A stretch of 30,396 nucleotides of DNA from Flavobacteriales bacterium UBA3364 (GCA_002360495.1 DEQO01000091.1:1-30396); one strand, 5' to 3'. Positions 8,715-16,745 are shown, numbered from the stretch's first letter. Program-made: numbers and translations. Notes: generated by a model not told the origin, from the letters alone.

Positions 8715-9722
8715 CTACTCCACCATCAGATTACAACCACGCACGTCGCTGTGGTCGAAACGGCCCAGCACTTCGAACGATCCGTCGGCATACTTCCGCC
8801 CGAGATCCTGCGTGGCGATGAACGGGCAACTCGCGATGTTCGCCAGATCGATGATGTTCAATCCGCCAGTGCGTCCATCAGGTAGGGTGTTGAACGGGTC
8901 GTTCACGTCACGCACGACCACCTGCATCCACGGCGGACAGCGGTAGATGCCATCGCCCACCGACCATGCCTGGCTCAGCAGTTCGGTCATGCCATATTCG
9001 CTGTGGACCTGGGGTACGCCGAATGCGGCCTTCAGGATCCGGTGCAATTCCTCGCGAACGATCTCCGGCCTGCGGCCTTTCATTCCACCGGTCTCCATGA
9101 TCACCGTATGGGGTAACGGTCGAGGGAATTGCTCTGCGAGATCGAGCAGTGCGAAGGTCACACCGATCAATAGGGTCTTCCGGCCCTCGGCCTCGGAGCG
9201 GCGGAGGACTTCGGCCAGTTCGGCATACTTGTAGAGGTAGGTGTCACTGAGCGGATCACCCGTGGATGCGATCAACTTGTGCGCCATGTACACCAGCGAA
9301 CTGCCTTCGCGTTCGAGGTAGGCTGGCAGCAAGGCAAGTATCCGCCATTCCGCAGGATCACCGTACACGGACCTGAACGAGGTCATGAAGGAGCGCTCGT
9401 ACAGCTCCGGCCAAGGAACATGGTGGTGGCTTGTAACGGAGCCGGTGGTCCCGCTGCTGGTGAAGAAGGAGCCGGGGTCAAGCCCATCCAGCAGAACGCG
9501 GTGGTTGCGAAAAACGCCGATCGGGAGGAAGGGTATGCGATCCACCTGGTCGACGGTGCTCGGGTCCACCCCTAGGCCTTGCAGGAATCCACGGTACACC
9601 GGGTTATGTGCGGCGTGCAGCCGAAATAGATCCAGCGCCAGCGCGTTGAATGCTTCAGGACCATCCACTTGGAACGGCCGCTCCAATAGCCGGTGATCGG
9701 TGAGTGCGGGAGCGGTAGGCAT
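8715..9722 (-). CDS. LuxE-like acyl-protein synthetase / acyl transferase
   Basis: The 335 residues resemble the LuxE/acyl-protein synthetase family, part of the adenylate-forming superfamily. FFTSSGTTGS (about 86-95) is the P-loop-like AMP/ATP-binding motif. VIMETGGMKGR and HSEYGMTELLSQAW correspond to later core motifs, and DLGRKYADGSFEVLGRFDHSDVRGCN is the C-terminal region typical of adenylating enzymes. Characterised LuxE activates fatty acids as acyl-AMP and forms an acyl-protein. Bacteroidota relatives are usually called acyl transferase and have no luciferase genes nearby, as here. The substrate is unknown; a role in envelope lipid or polysaccharide assembly is possible. The start ATG at 9722 is the only good one before the conserved region. 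Confidence 0.82.
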   Translation of the reverse strand: MPTAPALTDHRLLERPFQVDGPEAFNALALDLFRLHAAHNPVYRGFLQGLGVDPSTVDQVDRIPFLPIGVFRNHRVLLDGLDPGSFFTSSGTTGSVTSHHHVPWPELYERSFMTSFRSVYGDPAEWRILALLPAYLEREGSSLVYMAHKLIASTGDPLSDTYLYKYAELAEVLRRSEAEGRKTLLIGVTFALLDLAEQFPRPLPHTVIMETGGMKGRRPEIVREELHRILKAAFGVPQVHSEYGMTELLSQAWSVGDGIYRCPPWMQVVVRDVNDPFNTLPDGRTGGLNIIDLANIASCPFIATQDLGRKYADGSFEVLGRFDHSDVRGCNLMVE

Positions 9723-9738
9723 GAGAAAGGGACCTGCT

Positions 9739-9746
9739 TACCTTTG
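9739..9746 (+). promoter_or_regulatory. Putative -7 element TACCTTTG deciding the start of the lipoprotein gene
   Basis: It matches TAnnTTTG on the + strand. It ends five bases before ATG 9752 and 26 bases before ATG 9773. Together with the lipoprotein signal starting at 9773, this favours 9773 as the real start. Confidence 0.5.
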
Positions 9747-9772
9747 ATCCGATGGACGGTCGCAACAGCAGC

Positions 9773-10255
9773 ATGGCAAAAGTAGTCCTGGTCATGGCGG
9801 TGATCGGTATCACCGCAAGCGGTTGTTTGAAGACCGAGGCGTTCCCCGTTGAACCCAAGGTCACGTTCAAATCGTTCGAGTTCTTCGGGGATTCAGCTTC
9901 ACTCACCATCTCGTTCACCGATGGCGATGGGGATATCGGGCTGGACCCCTCGGACAACGCTGCGCCTTTTGATACGGGTTCGTTCTACTACTACAATCTC
10001 TTCCTGAGGGAGCAGGAGCTGATCGACGGGGAATGGAACGATGTGGTATTCGTGGATTCGATCTTCTACCGCATCCCGCGTATCACACCCACCGGACAGA
10101 ACAAGGCGCTTGAAGGAGAGATCGCAGTCGCCATCGACCCCTTCCCGCTTTTCATTACGGGCAACTCCGATACCGTACGGTTCAGTGTGGAAATGGTCGA
10201 TCGTGCCTTGCACCTCAGCAACCGGGTGCTGACGAACAATATCATTGTTCCTTAG
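9773..10255 (+). CDS. Hypothetical lipoprotein with a DGDGDIG motif
   Basis: The protein is about 160 residues. From ATG 9773 it begins MAKVVLVMAVIGITASGC, a lipoprotein signal whose lipobox cysteine is followed by LKTEAFPVEP. An upstream ATG at 9752 is disfavoured because a -7 element lies directly before it. The mature protein has FKSFEFF, then SFTDGDGDIGLD (an acidic DxDxDxG loop that could bind calcium), a YYYNLFLRE segment and beta-rich segments ending SVEMVDRALHLSN. Similar small lipoproteins are common in Bacteroidota and are of unknown function. The stop overlaps that of the convergent cotransporter. Confidence 0.78.
   Translation: MAKVVLVMAVIGITASGCLKTEAFPVEPKVTFKSFEFFGDSASLTISFTDGDGDIGLDPSDNAAPFDTGSFYYYNLFLREQELIDGEWNDVVFVDSIFYRIPRITPTGQNKALEGEIAVAIDPFPLFITGNSDTVRFSVEMVDRALHLSNRVLTNNIIVP
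9777..9784 (-). promoter_or_regulatory. Putative -7 element TACTTTTG for the acyl transferase gene
   Basis: The complement of CAAAAGTA matches TAnnTTTG and lies 54 bases upstream of the minus-strand ATG at 9722. It falls inside the first codons of the divergent lipoprotein gene, so the two promoters would be interleaved. Confidence 0.4.
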
Positions 10256-11940
10256 ATCTCCCCGGCCAACGCCTCGGAGACGTTGATCACGTGATCGCCC
10301 ACTTTCTCGCAACTGGAGAAGAGGTCGTTGTAGACCAGGCCACTTTTGACGTTGTAATCGCCGGTCTCAATGCTCTTCAAGTGGGCGCGACGCAACTGGT
10401 CGCGTTTCTGGTTGATGAGCTGCTCGGCCTCCACCGCCTCATCGATCGAGACGCGCCCATCCTCGGCGTCGAGGTTCTTCTGCATCACGCTGAACGCGTG
10501 ATCGAGAAGGCCCAGCAACTCCTGGAGGTTGGATCGTTGTTCGGGCGTGAACCATAGCCGCTCCTCGTGCTTCCGGTCCAGCAGGCGCGACATCTGGAAG
10601 AAGATGTCCCCCACACGTTCCAGGTCGCTGATGATGGCCAGCATGCCCCGGATGCGTTCGCTCATCTCCTCATCCTTCGCCTCCGCACTGGTGCGCGTCA
10701 GGTATTTGCCGATCTCCACTTCGATCCGGTCCGTGATCTCCTCATAGCGCGCGATCTTGTCGATCAACGCCGCACGTTCCATTTCGTTGGTGGATACGAG
10801 CAACTGGTTCAGCATACCGGACATGCTCGCCGCCAGACGACCGAACTTGGAGATCTCCTTGCGCGCTTCGATGAGCGATAGTTCGGGCGACAATGCCATC
10901 ACCGGGTCGTCGATGTACTCCAGACGGTATTCCTCGTCGGCCTGGGTCCGGGTGGGTACCATGCGCGTGACCAACTTCTCCAGTTGCGGCACGAAACCGA
11001 TCAGGAGAAGCGTGTTCAATACGTTGAAGGAGATGTGCAGATAGGTGAGCGCCCACACCAAGGCATTGGGATCATTGTAGGGGGAAGCTCCTCGAACGTG
11101 GACCACACACAGGTCGATCAGTTCGAGGTACGGCGAGAAGAGGAGCAGTGCCCAGAGAACGCCGATGGCCTTGATCACGAAGTGCGCTCGGGCTGCCCGA
11201 CGGCCCCAGACGTTCGCGACCAGCGCCGCGAGGTTGGCCGTGACGGTGGTACCCACGTTCATCCCGAGCACTGTGGCGGCCGCCATCTCGTATCCGATGA
11301 TGCCGTGCTGGCACAATACCATCGTGGCAGCAAGCGCCACGCTGCTGGATTGCACCACCATGGCGAAGAGAATGCCCAGTCCGGTGAACAGCAGCACCGA
11401 AACGACGCCCAGGTCGGCCAACCCGCCGAGCACGGATGCGCCGTCGGCCGTGGGCAGGGGCATCACGTCCTTCAGGAATTCCAGCCCAAGGAAGAGGATC
11501 GCGAAGCCCACCATGAATTCCCCGATCGCCTTCGTCTGTTTTCCCTTGAAGAAGAGCAGTGGGAATGCCAGGCCGATGATGGGCAAGGCGAACGCATGGA
11601 TGTCGATGCTCGCGAACCCGAGCCAGCTGAAGAGAATGGCCTTGACGGTGGTCCCGATGTTCGCGCCCATCAGCATGCTGATGGATTGCCGGAGGGAAAG
11701 CAACCCGGCGTTCACGAAGCTCACGACCATCACGGAGGTCACGGAGGAGAGTTGGATCAGTACGGTGGTCACGAACCCTGTGAAAACGCCAACGAAGCGA
11801 TTGGCCGTCATCACTTTCAACACACCACGCATGCGCGATCCAGCCACCTTTTGCAGGCCTTCGCTCATGGCCTTCATCCCGTAGATGAAGAGACCGAGCG
11901 AACCTGCCAGGGTGAGGAATTCGAGAATGCCGAAGCGCAT
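10252..11940 (-). CDS. Na/Pi cotransporter family protein with C-terminal PhoU-like domain
   Basis: This inner-membrane protein of about 562 residues belongs to the sodium-dependent phosphate symporter family (NptA/PNaS type). Two inverted membrane repeats carry the signature: GLFIYGMKAMSEGLQ, then LIQLSSVTSVMVV (QLSS near 63-66), and in the second half VVQSSSVALAATM (QSSS near 197-200). Each is followed by an NIGTT or NVGTT loop. The first motif is QLSS rather than QSSS. Residues from about 360 on form helices of the PhoU type, often linked to regulation of phosphate transport. The start at 11940 is chosen over 11982 because a TACTTTTG promoter element lies between them and the membrane repeat begins at once. 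It is divergent from a sensor kinase, which may reflect phosphate control. Confidence 0.92.
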   Translation of the reverse strand: MRFGILEFLTLAGSLGLFIYGMKAMSEGLQKVAGSRMRGVLKVMTANRFVGVFTGFVTTVLIQLSSVTSVMVVSFVNAGLLSLRQSISMLMGANIGTTVKAILFSWLGFASIDIHAFALPIIGLAFPLLFFKGKQTKAIGEFMVGFAILFLGLEFLKDVMPLPTADGASVLGGLADLGVVSVLLFTGLGILFAMVVQSSSVALAATMVLCQHGIIGYEMAAATVLGMNVGTTVTANLAALVANVWGRRAARAHFVIKAIGVLWALLLFSPYLELIDLCVVHVRGASPYNDPNALVWALTYLHISFNVLNTLLLIGFVPQLEKLVTRMVPTRTQADEEYRLEYIDDPVMALSPELSLIEARKEISKFGRLAASMSGMLNQLLVSTNEMERAALIDKIARYEEITDRIEVEIGKYLTRTSAEAKDEEMSERIRGMLAIISDLERVGDIFFQMSRLLDRKHEERLWFTPEQRSNLQELLGLLDHAFSVMQKNLDAEDGRVSIDEAVEAEQLINQKRDQLRRAHLKSIETGDYNVKSGLVYNDLFSSCEKVGDHVINVSEALAGEI

Positions 11941-11965
11941 GAGGGGGCCGCTGGAGCGAAGCGCG

Positions 11966-11973
11966 CAAAAGTA
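11966..11973 (-). promoter_or_regulatory. Putative -7 element TACTTTTG for the Na/Pi cotransporter
   Basis: The complement of CAAAAGTA, an exact TAnnTTTG match, lies 25 bases upstream of ATG 11940. It sits downstream of the alternative ATG at 11982 and so argues against that start. Confidence 0.5.
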
Positions 11974-12110
11974 TCCAAGCAATGTTTCGTGCAGGTTAAG
12001 ACCGCCGAGAAACCCTCATTTGACCGGCACTTTGGACGGTCGACCGTTCCATGCCGCTATCTTCATCCGCAGTTCTGCGAACAGCTGGGCTACCACTTCA
12101 ACGTTTCCAT

Positions 12111-13151
12111 TTGGGCCAGCTTTCTCCTCGTCAAGTCGCTCTTCTGGCTGCGCTGGCCGTCGCGGTCGTGGCCGGTGCGCTTTGCTTGTTCGCGTACCGG
12201 CTGGTACCCATGCCCTTGCTGCTATGGAGCGCACTCATAGCCATGGTCGTTGTTTTCGGTGCCGCTTATGGAGCTTTCTCCTTCGGCATCGAGCGCTTCA
12301 TCCACAGCCGCATCAAGGTGCTGTACCGGACGGTCCATGATATGAAACGAAGCCGCACCGGGTCCGAGGGCTTGGACCTTCACGGTGATGTGCTGAGCAA
12401 GGTGAACGCTGAAGTGAGCGCATGGGCCTCGGAACGTCGGACGGAGATCCGTGAACTGCACGAACGCGAGCAGTTCCGTCGTGAGTTCATCGGCAACCTG
12501 GCGCATGAACTGAAGACACCGATCTTCAACATCCAGGGCTACATCCTCACATTACTGGAGGGTGGGTTGGAGGACCAGAAAGTGAACCGCGATTTCCTGG
12601 GGCGTGCATCGAACGGCGTTGACCGATTGATGAAGATCGTGGAGGACCTGGACCTGATCACCAAGCTCGAGAGCGGCGTCATGGACCTCCGCATCGCGCG
12701 CATGGACCTGGGCGAGCTGGTCACGGACACCATGGAGAACATGGAAATACTGGCCAGGGAGAAAGGCGTTCGCCTCGTGAACGAACTGGCGCCGGGTCTG
12801 ATGGTATCAGCGGACAGGAACAGGATGGGCCAGGTGTTCACCAATCTCTTCAACAACGCCATCAACTACGGCAAACAAGGTGGGCGCTGCACCGTCCGTA
12901 GTTACCCGCTGGATGATCAAGTGTTGGTCGAGGTGAGCGATGACGGCATCGGCATCAGCGAGGAGCACCTGCCCCGACTGTTCGAACGCTTCTACCGCGT
13001 CGGCAAGAGCCGTGCGCGCAACGAAGGCGGGTCGGGCCTGGGCTTGGCCATCGTCAAACACATCATCGACGTGCATGGTGGTACCATCGTCGTCAAGAGC
13101 GCGGAAGGTGAAGGCACGACCTTCAGCTTCACCGTGAAACGGGCGGGTTGA
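12111..13151 (+). CDS. Membrane sensor histidine kinase without an adjacent response regulator
   Basis: Two membrane segments open the protein (ALLAALAVAVVAGALCLFAY and LLLWSALIAMVVVFGAAYG) with almost nothing between them, so it lacks a large periplasmic sensor. A HisKA domain follows, with the phosphoacceptor His in FIGNLAHELKTP (about residue 132 from this start). HATPase_c boxes are NLFNNAINYGKQG, VSDDGIGIS and GGSGLGLAIVKH. The overall form is PhoR/WalK-like. TTG 12111 is chosen because it gives MGQLSPRQVALL, a compact cytoplasmic start before the first membrane helix. ATG 12051 is in frame and possible. No response regulator is nearby. Divergence from the phosphate cotransporter suggests, but does not prove, a phosphate or envelope signal. 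Confidence 0.9.
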   Translation: MGQLSPRQVALLAALAVAVVAGALCLFAYRLVPMPLLLWSALIAMVVVFGAAYGAFSFGIERFIHSRIKVLYRTVHDMKRSRTGSEGLDLHGDVLSKVNAEVSAWASERRTEIRELHEREQFRREFIGNLAHELKTPIFNIQGYILTLLEGGLEDQKVNRDFLGRASNGVDRLMKIVEDLDLITKLESGVMDLRIARMDLGELVTDTMENMEILAREKGVRLVNELAPGLMVSADRNRMGQVFTNLFNNAINYGKQGGRCTVRSYPLDDQVLVEVSDDGIGISEEHLPRLFERFYRVGKSRARNEGGSGLGLAIVKHIIDVHGGTIVVKSAEGEGTTFSFTVKRAG

Positions 13152-13155
13152 CGCT

Positions 13156-14400
13156 CTAGGGAGCCGCGATCGCGTCCTCGTACAGAACGACTTCCTTCTC
13201 GTTGTTGATGCTGATGCGCGGGATCTCGTCGAACATCGTGACCTTGCCGGTCACACAGACCTTCTTGTGCAGGAGTTCCTTTTCCGGATCGTAGCTGAAG
13301 TTCACACCGTTGTTCTGCCAGATCGTGGCGTAGAAGTCCTCGTTCGGGCTCATCGTATCGAAGTTCAGGTAGATGGCTTTTGCTTTCACCGTGGTCCTGG
13401 AGCTCACCACCGTTCCACAGACGGTAACCGTCTTCCCGACATGGTATTTGGCCTGCGCACTGTTGAACATGCCTTTCGGTAGCGGGGCTTTAAGTGGGGG
13501 GACCTCTCCGGCCGAAGGATCACCTTCGCCATACCAGGGTGCTGTTTCGGACATGCTCTCGATCCTGTTTTCCACCTCATCATCCAGCGCTGGGAAGAGA
13601 TCGTATCCCGTCATCTTTTCCACGCTGTCCACGGACACGGCGTAACTGATCACCGGAAGGTCCTGTTTGGCATTGCTCATCACGAAGGCTATGGCTTTCG
13701 GTTCTGCGCTATCGAGGTCGGCGATGACCTTCCAGAAGTACTCGGGAATGCTCACTTCGTTCTTCCGGTCCGCCTTCTGCATGGTGGGCAAGCCATCGCG
13801 TAATACGGGTCCCGTGACAATGAAGAGGCGCTTCTTGCTGTAGTACACGTACCGTCGACCCCAATCCTCGAGGTCGGCCCATTTGCCTCGGTTAAGGTCC
13901 GCCACTTGAGGGCTGATGTTCGAGTAGTAGTAGGTGCCGAGGAGCGCGTCGTACGTCCAACGCATGTCGGCACTCGGGACCATATGGCCGCGATCGTAAC
14001 CGCTGTACCAATAGTCCGCCGTGACGGCTGTGCCAGTTTTCACCAAGGGATCGGGCAGGAACGAATCGATGCGTGCGAGGCTCCCGGTTATCAAGTCGGG
14101 GACCGCTATGTGGGCCGTCCACTTCGGTTGCTCGTGCTTCTCGCTGTATACGAGCATGTGTCCCGGATGCACGATCACCTCATCCCCGGCTTCCAACTTC
14201 GGAAGTCCTGTACGCTGGAGGTCGTTGCGGATGATCGCGAGCTTCACACTGTCCACACGCGCAGTGATCCGCTTGCCTTGTTCCTCGATCGCAGCTCGTT
14301 GCTCTTCAAGGGTGCGCAACTTGTCGGACAGGTCGGTTTGCGCGTACAGCGGCAAAATGGAAATGCAGAACAGGAGAAGGGTCGAGTAACGTGTAGCCAT
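13156..14400 (-). CDS. Secreted DNA/RNA non-specific (NUC-type) endonuclease with C-terminal OB-like domain
   Basis: The protein is about 414 residues. A signal peptide (ATRYSTLLLFCISILPLYAQ) predicts export. A short coiled region (about 24-52) precedes the nuclease. The beta-beta-alpha-metal nuclease has YDRGHMVPSADM (DRGH about 136-139, His the general base), then SNISPQVADLNRGKW with the metal-binding Asn and E178. After the nuclease, residues 311-405 (YHVGKTVTVCGTV, FYATIW, KKVCVTGKV, RISI) look like an OB-fold nucleic-acid-binding domain. The family hydrolyses DNA and RNA without sequence specificity; an extracellular or periplasmic scavenging role is inferred. ATG 14403 gives one extra Met. 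A TACATTTA element lies 10 bases upstream. Confidence 0.88.
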   Translation of the reverse strand: MATRYSTLLLFCISILPLYAQTDLSDKLRTLEEQRAAIEEQGKRITARVDSVKLAIIRNDLQRTGLPKLEAGDEVIVHPGHMLVYSEKHEQPKWTAHIAVPDLITGSLARIDSFLPDPLVKTGTAVTADYWYSGYDRGHMVPSADMRWTYDALLGTYYYSNISPQVADLNRGKWADLEDWGRRYVYYSKKRLFIVTGPVLRDGLPTMQKADRKNEVSIPEYFWKVIADLDSAEPKAIAFVMSNAKQDLPVISYAVSVDSVEKMTGYDLFPALDDEVENRIESMSETAPWYGEGDPSAGEVPPLKAPLPKGMFNSAQAKYHVGKTVTVCGTVVSSRTTVKAKAIYLNFDTMSPNEDFYATIWQNNGVNFSYDPEKELLHKKVCVTGKVTMFDEIPRISINNEKEVVLYEDAIAAP

Positions 14401-14410
14401 CATCGTTCGA

Positions 14411-14418
14411 TAAATGTA
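14411..14418 (-). promoter_or_regulatory. Possible -7 element TACATTTA for the nuclease gene
   Basis: The complement of TAAATGTA is one mismatch from TAnnTTTG. It is 7 to 10 bases from the two candidate ATGs and in the short gap after the glycosyltransferase stop. Confidence 0.3.
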
Positions 14419-14425
14419 ACATGCA

Positions 14426-15499
14426 CTAGCGCAGCATGGCCGCCATGTCCTCCAAAGCCTGTTCCAAAGCGGGATGCCCCGTCGTCGGTGTCGGAACGGA
14501 GCGGCCACCTATAGCGGCCAAGGCCCGGGCAACGTCCAGTCGATCCTGGGATTGGACCAGGAAGCGACCTGTTCGGGCATGCAAACGGCCGAGGTATTCC
14601 TGCTCGGCCTGCCCGGGGGTCGGGATGATAAGAGCACTTTTTCCGAGTGCGGCAAGGTCCATCAAGGTGGTGTATCCACTGCGCGAGACCACCAGCTCCG
14701 CGTTGTACAGGAAGGACGAAAGCTCCGCGCTGTTCGTGTGCGGTATGCAGGTGAGCCGCTCGTGGCGCTGTACGGTGCTCTCCTTGGGCAGCCCTCGTAC
14801 CAACAAATGATGGCCCGGAATGCGTTGCAGCTGTTCGGTCAGCGCCGCATCCAACATGGACCGTTGCGGTTCCGGACCACTGATGACGGCCACGATCCTG
14901 TACCGCTGCGGGATGCTCGACCCCGACCCGGGCGTCATGCGGCTGATCGTCCCGATATAGCGCGCGTTGGAGGGCACATTGCGGCCATGCGAGAGTTCGC
15001 CCGCCAGTCCCGGTGCGGCAGGTTCGTCCATGATCCAACAGCGATCGAACCGTGCCATGTGGTGCAGGTTCACCCTGCGCAACGCACCTTGCGCGATGGG
15101 CGTGAACGGGAATACCTGGTGCGTGATCAACACGCTCGGCAGATCGGGGGATCGAAGCCCGAAGCGCTGGTCGCTGATCACCGCATCGAGTTGCCGTTCC
15201 ATGCGGATCCGATCGAACGCGGCCCGTTCGCTCCGCACGATCCGCACCATTTCCGGGAATTGTCTCGCCATGCTCCACAACTGGCTGTTCCCCTTGGAAT
15301 AGCGCACGTTGACCCCGGGTATGCGAACGTGCTCGAGGTCGGGGAATTCCTTCTGGAGCAAGGCGAGCGGCGCAGCATCGGCACCGATGATCGGCGTAGC
15401 ACCGTGGTCCAACAACCTCCGGATGATCGGAATGCAACGGGTGCTGTGGCCCAAACCCCAATCCAAAGGGGCCACCAGGATCCGTGCGCCGTGGAACAT
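14426..15499 (-). CDS. MurG/GT28-like GT-B glycosyltransferase
   Basis: The 357 residues have a GT-B layout. The N-terminal ILVAPLDWGLGHSTR is the nucleotide-sugar-type glycine-rich loop, and the acceptor half follows. The C-terminal half has VSRSGYTTLMDLAALGKSALIIPTPGQAEQEYLG, similar to the GGxxT/E...P motif of MurG and related UDP-GlcNAc transferases. It is not MurG itself by length and neighbours, and the substrate is unknown; a role in envelope glycan or glycolipid synthesis is likely. The frame is open to 15679, but 15499 is chosen because the conserved strand begins within six residues and a CATCTTTG element lies directly upstream. Its 5' region is divergent from trmB. Confidence 0.83.
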   Translation of the reverse strand: MFHGARILVAPLDWGLGHSTRCIPIIRRLLDHGATPIIGADAAPLALLQKEFPDLEHVRIPGVNVRYSKGNSQLWSMARQFPEMVRIVRSERAAFDRIRMERQLDAVISDQRFGLRSPDLPSVLITHQVFPFTPIAQGALRRVNLHHMARFDRCWIMDEPAAPGLAGELSHGRNVPSNARYIGTISRMTPGSGSSIPQRYRIVAVISGPEPQRSMLDAALTEQLQRIPGHHLLVRGLPKESTVQRHERLTCIPHTNSAELSSFLYNAELVVSRSGYTTLMDLAALGKSALIIPTPGQAEQEYLGRLHARTGRFLVQSQDRLDVARALAAIGGRSVPTPTTGHPALEQALEDMAAMLR

Positions 15500-15505
15500 G
15501 AGCGA

Positions 15506-15513
15506 CAAAGATG
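15506..15513 (-). promoter_or_regulatory. Near-consensus -7 element CATCTTTG for the GT28-like gene
   Basis: The complement of CAAAGATG differs from TATCTTTG at the first base. It ends six bases before ATG 15499, so the transcript would be leaderless or almost so. Confidence 0.35.
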
Positions 15514-15583
15514 GAGAAGCAGGGCGCGTCACCGGGTCAAGATGTTGCATAGCCCGTTTCCGCTGCCCACGCGGACAGCGCCC

Positions 15584-15591
15584 TATTTTCG
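15584..15591 (+). promoter_or_regulatory. Putative -7 element TATTTTCG for trmB
   Basis: This variant of TAnnTTTG (TTCG ending) lies 17 bases before ATG 15609. The same octamer stands before the alkyltransferase-like gene at 16320. Confidence 0.45.
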
Positions 15592-15608
15592 TCGCCCGTT
15601 CGACCGTC

Positions 15609-16313
15609 ATGGGCAAGAACAAACTCAGCCGTTTCGCCGACAATGCCACGTACGACCACGTGGTGCAGCCCACGTTCACCGAGCTCCAGGCAGCGGACCT
15701 TCACTTCAAGGGCAAATGGAACAGCGACTTCTTCGTGCGCCATGCGCCGCTCGTATTGGAACTCGGCTGCGGTGGAGGCGAATACACGGTGGGCCTCGCC
15801 CAGATCCAGCCTGAAAAGAACTACATCGGTGTCGATATCAAGGGTGCGCGTATCTGGCGTGGTGCCAGGACGGCGAAGGAGCTCGGACTTGACAACGTAG
15901 GCTTCGTTCGTACGCATGTGGACCACATCCTGCGTTGTTTCGGCAAACACGAGGTCAGCGAGATCTGGCTCACCTTCTCCGATCCGCAGATCGGCAAGGC
16001 GCGCAAACGATTGACCAGCCCGCTCTTCCTGGCGCGCTATAAGGAGGTGCTGAAGCCGGGTGGTATCATCCACCTCAAGACCGATAGCCCGCTGCTGTAC
16101 GAATACACCCTGGAACAGATCGCTGCGTACGGGCTACCGGTCCACGAGCAGAGCGCCGAGGTATATGCCGAGCTCGTCCCGCGCGTTTCCGCTGCGGAAC
16201 GCGCTGTTCTGAGCATCCGCACGTATTATGAGCAGATGTGGCTGGAGGAAGGGCGCACCATCCACTACCTCCGGTTCGGGATCGACCCGTTCCCGGAGGG
16301 CAAGGGTCGTTGA
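15609..16313 (+). CDS. trmB: tRNA (guanine-N7-)-methyltransferase
   Basis: TrmB methylates G46 in the variable loop of many tRNAs using S-adenosylmethionine. The 234 residues start MGKNKLSRFADN, as in Bacteroidota TrmB. VLELGCGGGEYTVGLA (about 49-64) is the SAM-binding motif I. IGVDIKGARIWRG follows. EIWLTFSDPQIGKARKRLTSP is the catalytic and tRNA-binding motif, with Asp in the SDP context. GGIIHLKTDS is a later core strand. ATG 15609 is chosen over the longer open frame because it gives the family N terminus and has a -7 element just upstream. It may be co-transcribed with the next gene, 18 bases away. Confidence 0.95.
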   Translation: MGKNKLSRFADNATYDHVVQPTFTELQAADLHFKGKWNSDFFVRHAPLVLELGCGGGEYTVGLAQIQPEKNYIGVDIKGARIWRGARTAKELGLDNVGFVRTHVDHILRCFGKHEVSEIWLTFSDPQIGKARKRLTSPLFLARYKEVLKPGGIIHLKTDSPLLYEYTLEQIAAYGLPVHEQSAEVYAELVPRVSAAERAVLSIRTYYEQMWLEEGRTIHYLRFGIDPFPEGKGR

Positions 16314-16319
16314 ACCATC

Positions 16320-16327
16320 TATTTTCG
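16320..16327 (+). promoter_or_regulatory. Putative -7 element TATTTTCG, four bases from a start codon
   Basis: It is identical to the octamer upstream of trmB and ends four bases before ATG 16332. If used, the alkyltransferase-like mRNA would be leaderless. Confidence 0.35.
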
Positions 16328-16331
16328 TTCC

Positions 16332-16697
16332 ATGGCGAAACGCTCGATCCAGAACGGAGCTGTCCAGGAGCGGGATTTCTTCGCGGACGTAATGGCCGTC
16401 GTGCGGCTGATCCCGAAGGGGCGCGTGACCAGCTATGGCGCCATTGCCAAATGCCTCGGTGCCGCCCGCAGTTCGCGCATCGTGGGGTATTGCATGAACA
16501 ACGCCCACTCCGTGGAACCGGTCGTTCCGGCCCATCGTGTGGTGAACCGGAACGGTATGCTCACCGGGAAGCACCACTTCGCCACGGAAACCCGCATGGA
16601 GGAGCTGCTGAGGAAGGAAGGGGTGAATGTGAGGAATGATGAGGTGGTCGATTTCGAGAAGCGGTTCTGGGACCCGGCCCTGGAACTGGAACTCTGA
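16332..16697 (+). CDS. MGMT-family alkyltransferase-like protein lacking the acceptor cysteine
   Basis: This 121-residue protein is the small DNA-binding half of O6-methylguanine methyltransferase. VVRLIPKGRVTSYGAIAKCLG is the helix-turn-helix region. The active-site box reads VPAHRVVN, where true methyltransferases have PCHRV, so the nucleophile is Ala (about residue 67). Such alkyltransferase-like (ATL) proteins bind alkylated guanine without repair and flag it for nucleotide excision repair; that role is inferred here. The Ala variant with GMLTGKHHF after it is, to my recollection, common in Bacteroidota. The start could also be ATG 16392, but 16332 keeps the FFADVMAVVRLIPKG helix. Confidence 0.85.
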   Translation: MAKRSIQNGAVQERDFFADVMAVVRLIPKGRVTSYGAIAKCLGAARSSRIVGYCMNNAHSVEPVVPAHRVVNRNGMLTGKHHFATETRMEELLRKEGVNVRNDEVVDFEKRFWDPALELEL

Positions 16698-16745
16698 CGA
16701 GCAGGCATGCCGCACAGGGCACTGGCGCTATCCCGTCTTTTGCAC

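Noticed and set aside
10984..12240. Plus-strand open frame of 418 residues across the cotransporter and kinase start
   Set aside because: It is antisense to the Na/Pi cotransporter, whose motifs are clear. The composition (His/Glu/Gln/Asp-rich) is shadow-like.
15499..15679. Longer N terminus for the GT28-like glycosyltransferase
   Set aside because: The extra 60 residues are not family-like and cross the trmB promoter and start on the other strand.
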